A DNA stretch of 10,783 nt from JACCVL01 sp038232655 (GCA_038232655.1 JBBSNM010000089.1:1-10783), one strand, 5' to 3'. Counted from the first letter of the stretch, positions 1 to 7,571 are shown. Made by a program: numbers and translations. Notes: generated by a model from the sequence alone, not told the origin.

Positions 1-301
1 CGACGCCCTCGAGGACCACCGGGTCGGTCGCGTCGTCGATCGCGATGGTGCAGCGCGGGTCTGCTGACAGGTTGCGCACCTTGCGTGCCGCGGCGCCGCT
101 GCTGAACCAGAACGCTCCGTCGGTCCAGACCCCCCAGACCGGCATCAGGTGTGCGCGGCCGTCTGGCCAGGCGGAGGCCAGCCAGTAGTCATGGCTGGCT
201 TGCAGCTTCGCCTCCGCCCAGGACCACGGCAACAAGCCGCTGCCCTCATCGGGGGGCAGGACTCCGTAGCCGGGCATATGTGGCCGCGCGGCCGTCACCA
301 T
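1..301 (-). CDS. PPOX-like split-barrel flavin/F420-binding protein (partial, C-terminus outside window)
   Basis: Read from ATG at 301, the minus strand gives 100 uninterrupted codons that leave the window at base 1, so only the N-terminal part is visible. The fold signature is that of the pyridoxamine-5'-phosphate-oxidase-like / FDOR split-barrel family: YWLASAWPDGRAHLMPVWGVW (about residues 39-59) followed by DGAFWF and then a basic KVRNLSADPRC strand. Family members bind FMN or F420 and reduce or oxidise small molecules; the substrate here cannot be told. A second in-frame ATG at 277 (residue 9) aligns with the MPDGYGV of the neighbouring paralogue and is an alternative start; neither start has a strong Shine-Dalgarno. 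It lies 31 bp downstream of the PPOX pseudogene on the same strand and may be co-transcribed with that locus. Family assignment is firm; cofactor and substrate are not. Confidence 0.85.
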   Translation of the reverse strand, partial: MVTAARPHMPGYGVLPPDEGSGLLPWSWAEAKLQASHDYWLASAWPDGRAHLMPVWGVWTDGAFWFSSGAAARKVRNLSADPRCTIAIDDATDPVVLEGV

Positions 302-332
302 GTGGTGAGACTAGACCTGCAGCCACCCCCGG

Positions 333-855
333 TCACGGCCAGCGAAAGCGGGTGACGTCGCTCGGGAAACTCGACCAGGCGAGGGCCTTGGCGGGGGACA
401 GCCGGCACAACCCACCGGCACAACCCACCGGCACTCTCACCCTCCCAGGAGCCCGGGTCGGGCGGGTAGCCCTGCTCGTGGTACTTGCCGAAGACCGCCG
501 ACAGGCGCGCCCCGAGCTGCGGTCCGGGCGGAGTCGTCGGCCCGGCGGTGCCCTCGACGATGACCGCTCGGGTGCCGTCCTCGAGGTGCAGCGTGCAGGC
601 GGCGTTGCCGGCGAGGTTTGCGTACGTGGCGGGTCTGCGGCGACCCGTCGTACCAGAACGCCCCGTCCAGCCAGACCCCCCAGCGCGGCACGACGTGCGG
701 ACGGCCGTCGGGCCGGGTGGTGGCCAGCCAGTAGACGGCGACTCGACCAGCCGACGTTCTACGTCGGCCCAGTCGAGCAGTCCGGTCGAGTCGGCCGGGA
801 CGCCGTAACCGTCGGGCATCTCCGGCCGGTCGGACGTGGGGTGGTGCGTGCTCAC
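333..855 (-). pseudogene. Frameshifted PPOX-like paralogue (three indels)
   Basis: A GTG at 855 is preceded by AGGAG (860-864), and a TGA lies at 333-335. The first frame reads MPDGYGVPADSTGLLDWADV and on to RRLVES. Homology then continues in another frame (VYWLATTRPDGRPHVVPRWG), returns to the first frame (NAACTLHLEDGTRAVIVEGT), and finishes in a third (AKALAWSSFPSDVTRFRWP then stop). The breaks are a lost base at about 737-738, an extra A (a T on the plus strand) at 617-619, and a second copy of a 13-bp unit at 402-434. The locus is 523 nt. Removing the 13-bp copy gives 510 nt, or 169 residues plus stop, a normal length for the family, because the two single-base changes cancel. The paralogue at 1-301 aligns across the first two breaks (LQASHDYWLA versus LVES-P-VYWLA), which confirms the placement. 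The single-base events could be sequencing errors, but the duplication alone would still destroy the C-terminus. Confidence 0.85.
402..434. repeat. 13-bp tandem duplication inside the PPOX pseudogene
   Basis: CCGGCACAACCCA occurs at 402-414 and again at 415-427, followed by a partial CCGGCAC at 428-434. Thirteen is not a multiple of three, so the extra copy throws the minus-strand reading frame. With one copy removed, the reading continues as GESAGGLCRLSPAKALAWSS, the expected end of a PPOX-like protein. This looks like replication slippage. Confidence 0.9.
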
Positions 856-879
856 CGGGCTCCTGATGGTCGTGGGGCG

Positions 880-938
880 TTCGCCAGGGCGAGTCTCCCA
901 GAGGGCATACTCGGGACCGCCGGACCACCGCAGGGGGA
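880..938 (+). promoter_or_regulatory. Candidate promoter and ribosome binding site of recB
   Basis: The 89-bp gap between the divergent PPOX pseudogene and recB contains a -10-like CATACT at 905-910 and a weak -35-like TTCGCC about 19 bp before it. AGGGGG at 932-937 sits 7 bp before the GTG of recB. The ribosome site is convincing; the promoter hexamers are only suggestive. Confidence 0.35.
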
Positions 939-944
939 CCACCA

Positions 945-3900
945 GTGAGCGGCGACACCCACGACACGGAGGCGGTCGCGGCGTTCGACGTCTGCGGCCC
1001 GCTGCCCAGCGGGACCACCGTGCTGGAGGCCAGCGCCGGCACCGGCAAGACGTTCACGATCGCCGCCCTCGCCACCCGCTACGTCGCCGAGGGACACGCG
1101 GAGCTGCACGAGCTGATGCTGGTGACGTTCGGCCGGGCCGCCACCCAGGAGCTGCGCGAGCGGGTACGCGAGCGGCTGGTCAGCGCCGAGCGCGGGCTGG
1201 GCGACCCGTCGTACGCGCGCACCGCGGGCGACGAGCTGCTGCGCTCGCTCGCCGACGGCAGCGACGACGAGGTCGCGATCCGGCGCAAGCGGCTCACGAC
1301 CGCCCTCGGCGACTTCGACGCCGCCACCATCGCCACCACCCACGGCTTCTGCCAGCAGATGCTGACCGGGCTCGGCGTCGCCGGCGACTACGAGCCCGAT
1401 GCCACCTTCGTCGAGAGCGTCGACGACCTGGTGGTCGAGGTCGTCGACGACCTCTACCTGCGCAAGTGGGGGCGGCCGGACTCGGGCGAGCCGACGATGA
1501 CCCATGCCGAGATGCTCTCGCTGGTGCAGGCGGCCGTGGGCGACCGGCACGCCCGGCTGCTGCCCGCCGAGGCTGCCGACGAGCCCGCCGCAGAGCGGTA
1601 CCGGCTGGCCGTGGCAGCCCGGGGCGAGGTCGAGGCCCGCAAGCGGCAGCGGCGGCTGCGCGACTACGACGACCTGCTGACCCGGCTGCGCGACGCGATG
1701 CTCGATGCCGAGCGCGGCGAGGCGGCGCGCCACCGGGTCCGCGAGCGGTACCGCGTGGTCATGGTCGACGAGTTCCAGGACACCGACCCGGTGCAGTGGC
1801 AGATCCTGCGGCTGGCCTTCCACGGTCACACCACGCTGGTGCTGATCGGCGACCCCAAGCAGGCGATCTACGCCTTCCGCGGCGGCGACGTGGTGACCTA
1901 CCTCTCGGCCTCGCAGCAGGCGGCGACGCACCAGACGCTGGCCAAGAACTGGCGCAGCGACGAGGCCCTGCTCGGCGGGCTGTCCGCCGTCTTCGGCGGC
2001 GCGGCGCTGGGGCACCCCGACATCGCCGTACGCCCGGTGGCCGCCGCCTGGCCCGGTCGGCGGCTGACCGGGGCACCGGGGGAGGCGCCGCTGCGGCTGC
2101 GGGTGGCGACCCGGGCGAGTCTTGGTGCGCGCGGCCGGACCACCCCCACCGTCGGGCGGGTCCGCGACCTCGTCGCCGCTGACCTGGCCGCCGACGTTGT
2201 CCGCCTGCTCGACAGCCGAGCCACCATCACCCTCGACGGCGGCGAGCGGGTCGTCGCCCCCGGTGACATCGCGGCGCTGGTGCACACCAACAAGCACGCG
2301 CTCGTGGTCCGCGACGCGCTGGCCGCGTCCGGAGTTCCCGCGGTTCTCACGGGCGCCGTCAACGTCTTCTCCACCGCGATGGCCCGCGAGTGGCTGGTGC
2401 TGCTGCAGGCGCTGGAGCAGCCGCACCGCGGCACCCGGCTGCGTACCGCGGCGCTGGGCCGCTTCGTCGGCTGGGATGCCCGGGCACTGGCCCTGGCCGG
2501 CGACGCGGCGCTGGACGACCTCGGCCCGTTGCTGCGCGGTTGGGCCGTCGTGCTCGCCCGACGCGGCGTGCCCGCGCTGCTCGAGGCGGTGACCGAGGCG
2601 AGCGCGCTCACTGAGCGCCTCATCGCCACCCCCGACGGAGAGCGACAGCTCACCGACCTGCGGCACCTCGCACAGGTGCTGCATGCCGCGGCGGTCGACG
2701 AGCAGCTCGGCACCAGCGCGCTGGTCGAATGGCTGCACCGGCGCATCACCGACTCCGCCCGCGACCAGTCCGAGGAGCGCAGCCGCCGCCTCGAGTCCGA
2801 CGCGGGCGCGGTGCAGGTCGTCACCGTGCACCGCAGCAAGGGCCTGGAGTTCCCCGTGGTCTACGTGCCGTTCGGGTGGGACCGGTACGCGCGCGTCCCC
2901 GACCACCCGCGCTTTCACCCCGAGGACGGTGTCCGCAGCCTGGACGTCGGCGGCAAGACCGGGCCGGACTTCGACCGGCACTGCCAGTCGCACAGCGCCG
3001 AGGAGGCCGGCGAGGATCTGCGGGTGCTGTACGTCGCACTGACCCGAGCCCAGTGCCAGGTCGTCACCTGGTGGGCGCCGTCCAGGAACACGCCGACCTC
3101 GGCGATGCACCGGCTGCTCTTCGACGACGCCCGCCCCGGTGGGCAGCCCCGGTCGAAGGTCGACCTGCCGGCCGACGACGACACGCTCCGCGATCGGCTG
3201 CACCGGCTCGCAGCCACCGCCGACGGCGCCGTGGCGGTCGAGGAGATCGGCCCGGTCGACGGCACGCGCTGGCAGCCGGCGACCGCCGAGCCCGGCGCGC
3301 TGGCGGTCGCCCACTTCGACCGCCCGCTCGACCGGGCGTGGCGGCGCACGTCGTACTCCGCGCTCACCGCCGGCACCCACCGGGCCGCGCAGGAGCAGGC
3401 CGGCGTCACCAGCGAGCCCGAGGACGACCCGCTCGACGACGAGCCCGGTCCGGCCAGCAGCTCGAGCGCCGACAGCGGTGCTCCGCCGGACCTGGACGAG
3501 GCCATCCTGCGCGCGGTGCCGTCGCCGATGGCGCAGCTGCCCGGCGGCACCGGTTTCGGGCTGGTCGTGCACGAGCTGCTGGAGACCGCCGACGCCGCCG
3601 CCCCCGACCTGCGAACCGAGCTGGTCGAGGCCAGCCGTGCGGTGCTGGCACGGCGCCTCGGCGTGCCGTACGACGCGGCGGCGCTGGCGGAGGCGCTGCT
3701 GCCGGCGCTGATGACACCGCTCGGCCGACTGGCCAACGGGCTGCGGCTGGCCGACATCACACCTGCGGACCGGTTGGCCGAGATGGACTTCGAGCTGCCG
3801 CTGGCCGGCGGCGACGACCCGGTCGAGTCCGCGGCGACGGTGAGTGCGATCGCCGACCTGCTGCGGCGGCGGCTGCCAACCGGCGACCCCTTCGCGTCGT

Positions 3901-4358
3901 ACGCCGACCTGCTCGGCGGGCCGGGGGTCGAGCACCAGCAGCTGCGCGGCTACCTCGTCGGCAGCCTGGACGCCGTGCTGCGCCTGCGCACCGGCGACGG
4001 CGAGCACCGCTACCTCGTGGTGGACTACAAGACCAACTGGCTGGGCGACGATGGGCCCGCGGGCGAGCTGAGCGCCTGGCACTACCGCCCGGCCGCGCTG
4101 GCCCAGACGATGCTGGCGGCGCACTACCCGCTGCAGCTGCTGCTGTACCTGGTCGCCCTGCACCGCTACCTGCGCTGGCGCCAGCCCGGCTACGACCCGG
4201 ACCGCCACCTCGGCGGCGGGCTGTACCTGTTCGTCCGCGGCATGTGCGGCCCCGACACACCGGTGGTCGACGGTACCGCCACCGGGGTGTTCGCCTGGTC
4301 GCCGCCACCGGGCCTGGTCGAGGCGCTGTCCGGGCTGCTGGCGGGGGAGCGGCCATGA
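945..4358 (+). CDS. recB: RecBCD enzyme subunit RecB (helicase-nuclease)
   Basis: This 1137-residue protein is the 3'-5' SF1A helicase and nuclease subunit of exonuclease V, which resects double-strand breaks and loads recombinase in the cytoplasm. Helicase motifs are in order: Walker A ASAGTGKT (29-36), the TTHGFCQQM stretch, motif II VDEFQDTD with D275/E276, motif III GDPKQAIYAF (302 onward), NWRSDE (335 onward), motif V VHRSKGLEFP (H629) and motif VI YVALTRA (696-702). The C-terminal PD-(D/E)xK nuclease is intact: H876 in GFGLVVHELLE, D1009 in GSLDAV, D1027 and K1029 in VVDYKTNWL, and Q1064/Y1068 in QLLLY. Length is close to the E. coli protein (about 1180). The GTG start is set by AGGGGG 7 bp upstream. 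The stop overlaps recD by ATGA, indicating translational coupling. RecC, the usual upstream partner, is not in the window; a divergent PPOX pair sits there. RecB is favoured over AddA because recD follows. Confidence 0.95.
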   Translation: MSGDTHDTEAVAAFDVCGPLPSGTTVLEASAGTGKTFTIAALATRYVAEGHAELHELMLVTFGRAATQELRERVRERLVSAERGLGDPSYARTAGDELLRSLADGSDDEVAIRRKRLTTALGDFDAATIATTHGFCQQMLTGLGVAGDYEPDATFVESVDDLVVEVVDDLYLRKWGRPDSGEPTMTHAEMLSLVQAAVGDRHARLLPAEAADEPAAERYRLAVAARGEVEARKRQRRLRDYDDLLTRLRDAMLDAERGEAARHRVRERYRVVMVDEFQDTDPVQWQILRLAFHGHTTLVLIGDPKQAIYAFRGGDVVTYLSASQQAATHQTLAKNWRSDEALLGGLSAVFGGAALGHPDIAVRPVAAAWPGRRLTGAPGEAPLRLRVATRASLGARGRTTPTVGRVRDLVAADLAADVVRLLDSRATITLDGGERVVAPGDIAALVHTNKHALVVRDALAASGVPAVLTGAVNVFSTAMAREWLVLLQALEQPHRGTRLRTAALGRFVGWDARALALAGDAALDDLGPLLRGWAVVLARRGVPALLEAVTEASALTERLIATPDGERQLTDLRHLAQVLHAAAVDEQLGTSALVEWLHRRITDSARDQSEERSRRLESDAGAVQVVTVHRSKGLEFPVVYVPFGWDRYARVPDHPRFHPEDGVRSLDVGGKTGPDFDRHCQSHSAEEAGEDLRVLYVALTRAQCQVVTWWAPSRNTPTSAMHRLLFDDARPGGQPRSKVDLPADDDTLRDRLHRLAATADGAVAVEEIGPVDGTRWQPATAEPGALAVAHFDRPLDRAWRRTSYSALTAGTHRAAQEQAGVTSEPEDDPLDDEPGPASSSSADSGAPPDLDEAILRAVPSPMAQLPGGTGFGLVVHELLETADAAAPDLRTELVEASRAVLARRLGVPYDAAALAEALLPALMTPLGRLANGLRLADITPADRLAEMDFELPLAGGDDPVESAATVSAIADLLRRRLPTGDPFASYADLLGGPGVEHQQLRGYLVGSLDAVLRLRTGDGEHRYLVVDYKTNWLGDDGPAGELSAWHYRPAALAQTMLAAHYPLQLLLYLVALHRYLRWRQPGYDPDRHLGGGLYLFVRGMCGPDTPVVDGTATGVFAWSPPPGLVEALSGLLAGERP

Positions 4359-6247
4359 TCGACACCGACCCGTACGACGTCCGGCTGGCCGTGCGGGCCA
4401 CCGGCCTGCTGCGCGACTTCAACCGGGCCGGGGTGCTGTCGGCCGCCGACGTGCACGTGGCCGGGCGGCTCGGACGCCTGGGCGGCGAGACCGACGAGCA
4501 GGTGCTGCTCGCCGCCGCCCTGGCAGTGCGCGGCGTACGGCTCGGGTCGGTCTGTGTGCACCTGGCCCGCGTGAACGAGACCGTGGCCGTCGACGACGAT
4601 GCGGCCCCCGAGACCGCGGCGCTGGCCTGGCCCGAGCCGGCCAGCTGGCTGGAAGCCTGCGCAGCCAGCGCGCTGGTGGCGGTCGGGGCAGACGCTGGGC
4701 CCAACGCCGGCCAGGCGTGCCCACTGCGGCTGGTCGGCGACCTGCTCTACCTGGACCGGTACTGGCGCCAGGAGCAGCTGGTGCGCTCAGAGCTCGATGC
4801 GCGCACCGCCCACACGCCGCTGACCCCCGATCCGGCCGCGCTGCGCACCGCCCTCGAGCGCCACTTCCCGGGTGACCCGCCGGACCGGCAGCGGCTGGCC
4901 GCGGCCATGGCGGCGCTGCGGTCGGTGGCCGTGGTCGCGGGTGGCCCGGGGACGGGCAAGACCACCACGGTGGCGCGGCTGCTCGCCGTGCTGCGCAGCC
5001 TGCCCGTGCCGCCCCCACGGATCGCGCTGGCGGCGCCCACAGGCAAGGCGGCGGCCCGGCTGCAGGAGGCGGTGCTGGCGGAGTCGTCGGCGCACGACCT
5101 GGGCCTCGACGACGTCGCGGCGGGCACGATCCACCGCCTGTTGGGCTGGCGTTCGGGTAGCCGCAGCCGATTCCGGCACCACCGCGACAACCGGCTCCCG
5201 TATGACGTGGTGGTCGTCGACGAGACGTCGATGGTCTCGTTGACCCTGATGTCACGGCTGCTGGAGGCGGTGCGCCCGGAGGCAAGGCTGGTGCTGGTCG
5301 GCGACCCCGACCAGCTCGCGTCGGTCGAGGCCGGCGCGGTGCTCGGTGACCTGGTGGCCCGGCCGCCCGCACCCGCTGCCAGGCCGCCCGCTCGGCTGGG
5401 GGAGGTGGCCGCTGCCGACCTGGACCAGGTCGACTCGGACCTGCTGCGAGGCGGGGTCGTGCGCCTGACGACCGTGCACCGCTTCGGCGCGGAGATCGAC
5501 GCGCTCGCCGGGGCGGTGCGAGCCGAGCGCCCGGCCGAGGTGCTGGCGATCCTGCGGGGCGGCAGCGAGGCGGTCAGCTTCGTCGAGGTGCCGGACGGCA
5601 CGCCCGAGCCGGGCGATCAACCGGCCCGGACGCTCGACGCGGTGCGTGCCGACGTGGCCTCGGCCGCGGCCGCCCTGACCGGCGCAGCCCGGTCCGGTGC
5701 TGTCGCCGAAGCGCTCGCCCTGCTGGAGCGGCACCGGCTGTTGTGCGCACACCGGCGCGGGCCGTACGGCGTCAGCTGGTGGAGCCGGCAGGTCGAGCGG
5801 TGGGTGACCGCGGCGGTGGACGGTGCGGGCGATGAGGGGGAGTGGTACGTCGGGCGGCCACTGCTGGTCGATGCCAACGACTACGAGCTGGAGCTGTTCA
5901 ACGGCGACACCGGTGTGGTGGTCGCCCAGGACGGGCGTGGGCCGGTGGCGGCGTTCCTGCGCGGCAAGGAACCGCTGCTGGTCAGTCCGACCCGCCTGTC
6001 CGCGGTGCAGACCGTACATGCGATGACGGTCCACCGGGCGCAGGGCAGCCAGTTCGACACCGTGACGCTGGTACTGCCGCCGCCGGACTCGCCGCTGCTC
6101 ACCCGCGAGCTGCTCTACACCGCGCTCACCCGGGCCCGCTCACACGTCCGGGTGGTCGGAACCGAGGCGGCGGTGGTGCGGGCGGTCCGTCGACCGATCG
6201 TGCGGGCGAGTGGACTGCGCCGGCCTGCCGGGCCGGGTGGCGGGTGA
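4355..6247 (+). CDS. recD: RecBCD enzyme subunit RecD (5'-3' helicase)
   Basis: This 630-residue SF1B helicase subunit of exonuclease V runs on the 5' strand at the processed end. Visible motifs: Walker A GGPGTGKTTT (196-205), Ia APTGKAAARL (227-236), Walker B VVVDETSMVS (D289/E290), GDPDQLASVEAGAVLGDL, VTTVHRF-like LTTVHRFG, then the UvrD-C-like MTVHRAQGSQFDTV (557 onward) and YTALTRARSHVRV (588 onward). About 195 residues precede the Walker A, consistent with the RecD N-terminal domain that docks on RecC, which is what separates RecD from stand-alone RecD2-like enzymes. A Pro/Ala-rich insertion (RPPAPAARPPARLG) follows the GDPDQ motif. The ATG overlaps the recB stop (ATGA), with GGGGGAG at 4343-4349 inside recB as the ribosome site. 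The same frame is open far upstream within recB, but that stretch is a shadow. Confidence 0.95.
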   Translation: MIDTDPYDVRLAVRATGLLRDFNRAGVLSAADVHVAGRLGRLGGETDEQVLLAAALAVRGVRLGSVCVHLARVNETVAVDDDAAPETAALAWPEPASWLEACAASALVAVGADAGPNAGQACPLRLVGDLLYLDRYWRQEQLVRSELDARTAHTPLTPDPAALRTALERHFPGDPPDRQRLAAAMAALRSVAVVAGGPGTGKTTTVARLLAVLRSLPVPPPRIALAAPTGKAAARLQEAVLAESSAHDLGLDDVAAGTIHRLLGWRSGSRSRFRHHRDNRLPYDVVVVDETSMVSLTLMSRLLEAVRPEARLVLVGDPDQLASVEAGAVLGDLVARPPAPAARPPARLGEVAAADLDQVDSDLLRGGVVRLTTVHRFGAEIDALAGAVRAERPAEVLAILRGGSEAVSFVEVPDGTPEPGDQPARTLDAVRADVASAAAALTGAARSGAVAEALALLERHRLLCAHRRGPYGVSWWSRQVERWVTAAVDGAGDEGEWYVGRPLLVDANDYELELFNGDTGVVVAQDGRGPVAAFLRGKEPLLVSPTRLSAVQTVHAMTVHRAQGSQFDTVTLVLPPPDSPLLTRELLYTALTRARSHVRVVGTEAAVVRAVRRPIVRASGLRRPAGPGGG

Positions 6248-6270
6248 GCGGGCCGCGTCCGTGCCTTTGC

Positions 6271-6283
6271 CACACTGGTGGGC
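6271..6283 (+). promoter_or_regulatory. Candidate leaderless promoter of the ERCC4-Lsr2 gene
   Basis: No proper Shine-Dalgarno stands before the ATG at 6284. Instead, CACACT (6271-6276) lies 7 bp before it, where a -10 hexamer would put transcription start on or next to the ATG. Leaderless messages are common in actinobacteria. GTG at 6278, in frame two codons earlier, is an alternative start. Confidence 0.3.
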
Positions 6284-7258
6284 ATGGCCGGGCAGTTCGT
6301 GGTGGCGCGCAACCCCGATCCCGCCTCGAGCCTGCGGTATCTCCTGCGGGTGCCGCTGCCCGGCGGTGACGTGCTGCTGAAGGCGCGCGAGGTCTGGCCG
6401 CGAGCCGCCAAGGTCTACTGCCACCGGGCCGAGAGCTGGCCGGCGTGGGCCGACATCGTCGAGACCGTGCCGGTGCGGTCGTGCCTGCGGCGAGGGGCCG
6501 CCATCGACCTGGTGCTCGACCGGCAGCGCGAGAACCGCTCGCAGTTCGTCCTCACCCACGTCCGCGGCGGCCGGGAGGCGATCTTTTGGCAGACCGCCCG
6601 CACCGCCAAGCAGGCGCGGCCGGGCGTGGACCTGCCGAGCGCGCGGGCGGCCGGGACGGCCGACCTGGAGATCGTCGTGGACTCCCACGAGCGCTACCCG
6701 TACACCTTTGGCGCCCAGCAGGTCGGCACCCGCCGGCAGGCGCTGCCCGCCGGTGACTACGGCATCGTGCATGACGGTCGGCTGCTGGCCGCGGTCGAGC
6801 GCAAGAGCCTCGACGACCTGGTCTCGACGCTGACGAGCGGCAAGCTCAAGTACGTGCTCGGCGAGCTGGCGGCGCTGCCACGCGCGGGGCTCGTGGTCGA
6901 GGAGCGGTGGTCGGCGGTGTTCAAGCTGGAACGCGTTCGCCCGTCGGTGGTCGCGGAGGGGCTGGCGGAGGCGCAGGTGCGCTGGCCGCAGGTCCCGATC
7001 GTGTTCTGCGAGACGCGGCCGCTGGCCCAGGAGTGGACGTTCCGCTTCCTCGGGGCCGCCCGGGCGGCGATGCTCGAGGACGAGCACGCCATGGGCCGGC
7101 TCGCCGCGCTGCCACGAGTCGAGGAACGCGGCCCGCCGCGGTCGGCTCTCATCCGGTCCTGGGCGCGGGCGCGCGGGCTCGCGGTGTCCGACCGTGGGCG
7201 GGTACCCGGCTCGGTCGTTGCCGCGTACGAGGCCGACCAGGGCCCCGCTCCGGGATGA
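6284..7258 (+). CDS. XPF/ERCC4-type nuclease with C-terminal Lsr2-like DNA-binding domain
   Basis: The protein has 324 residues and three parts. Residues 1-130 are an N-terminal region I know only as conserved in similar actinobacterial proteins (RNPDPASSLRYLLRVPLPGG, then RRGAAIDLVLDRQRENRSQF), with no assigned function. Residues 130-240 are an ERCC4 nuclease domain with the GDx(n)ERKx3D signature: D133 in IVVDSHE, G157-D158 in AGDYGI, E172-R173-K174 in VERKSLDD with D178, then KLKYVLGELAAL. XPF-family enzymes cut branched or flapped duplex DNA, normally as dimers with a helix-hairpin-helix tail. That tail is absent. Instead, residues about 284-318 (ALIRSWARARGLAVSDRGRV, then PGSVVAAYEA) match the Lsr2 C-terminal domain, whose RGR (304-306 here) inserts into the minor groove of AT-rich DNA. 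It follows recD by 36 bp on the same strand. Domain calls are strong; DNA target and biological role are inference. A GTG at 6278 would add two residues. Confidence 0.85.
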   Translation: MAGQFVVARNPDPASSLRYLLRVPLPGGDVLLKAREVWPRAAKVYCHRAESWPAWADIVETVPVRSCLRRGAAIDLVLDRQRENRSQFVLTHVRGGREAIFWQTARTAKQARPGVDLPSARAAGTADLEIVVDSHERYPYTFGAQQVGTRRQALPAGDYGIVHDGRLLAAVERKSLDDLVSTLTSGKLKYVLGELAALPRAGLVVEERWSAVFKLERVRPSVVAEGLAEAQVRWPQVPIVFCETRPLAQEWTFRFLGAARAAMLEDEHAMGRLAALPRVEERGPPRSALIRSWARARGLAVSDRGRVPGSVVAAYEADQGPAPG

Positions 7259-7289
7259 CCTGGAACACCCACTCCCAGCACCCCGACCG

Positions 7290-7349
7290 GCTCAGTGGTC
7301 AGGTACGACAGCTCACGGGGCGTACGGCTGTCGTTGGTGACCACTGAGC
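7290..7349. repeat. Palindromic element, copy 1 (probable bidirectional terminator or REP-like repeat)
   Basis: Arms at 7291-7312 and 7327-7348 pair over 22 bp with three mismatches in mid-stem, around a 14-nt loop; G7290/C7349 extends it. The core (7295-7344) matches the element at 8405-8454 at 41 of 50 positions, with the same loop length. It starts 31 bp after the ERCC4-Lsr2 stop and ends 19 bp before the stop of the convergent DUF1059 gene. That position suits transcription termination in both directions, but there is no U-tract. Confidence 0.8.
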
Positions 7350-7368
7350 GGTGGGTGCGGACCGTGGG

Positions 7369-7530
7369 CTACGCCGGCCGGGCCATGTCCAACGCCTGCT
7401 CGGTGGACAGGTCCATGTCGTGCACCTGCCGTGCGTGCGTCTGGGCCTTGACGACCACGTCGTCGCTGTCTGCGCCCTCCAGCACCGTTCCGCACGGGCA
7501 CTCGATGAGCTTTGTGGTCCCTGCTGCCAT
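7369..7530 (-). CDS. DUF1059 family small protein
   Basis: A 53-residue protein reads MAAGTTKLIECPCGTVLEGA, continues through DSDDVVVKAQTHARQVHDMD and ends LSTEQALDMARPA. This fits the DUF1059 family of small proteins: a CxCG-type N-terminus, then an acidic-to-helical stretch with spaced histidines (HARQVHDM) and a C-terminal LSTEQALDMA. The Cys pair (C11, C13) and His residues (H32, H37) could bind a metal; the family has no established function. A strong ribosome site, AGGAGGAG (minus strand, 7533-7540), sits just upstream of the ATG. It is divergent from the SARP-type regulator with an 89-bp spacer and convergent with the ERCC4-Lsr2 gene. The small size is normal for this family. Confidence 0.85.
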   Translation of the reverse strand: MAAGTTKLIECPCGTVLEGADSDDVVVKAQTHARQVHDMDLSTEQALDMARPA

Positions 7531-7557
7531 GGCTCCTCCTGACTGGTGGTTCCTGCC

Positions 7558-7563
7558 AAACTA
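7558..7563 (-). promoter_or_regulatory. Candidate -10 element for the DUF1059 gene
   Basis: The minus strand reads TAGTTT here, a TAnnnT-type -10 about 27 bp before the ATG at 7530, leaving a short leader that carries the AGGAGGAG site. No good -35 is visible at the usual distance. Instead that position is occupied by the 11-bp-phased repeats at 7572-7604, as in activator-dependent promoters. Confidence 0.35.
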
Positions 7564-7571
7564 TGCCGGTC

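Noticed and set aside
151..948. Plus-strand open frame covering the PPOX pseudogene
   Set aside because: It reads as Arg-rich, motif-free protein, and the opposite strand carries clear PPOX-like homology in three pieces.
852..4208. A minus-strand open frame of over 1100 codons antisense to recB
   Set aside because: It is an artefact of GC-rich third positions opposite recB. Its translation is low-complexity Arg/Gly/Val/Gln with no domain, while the plus strand carries every RecB motif in order.
2729..4354. Upstream extension of the recD frame into recB
   Set aside because: The stretch is Arg/Ala/Pro-rich shadow sequence. RecD homology begins at ATG 4355, which has a ribosome site and the ATGA overlap.
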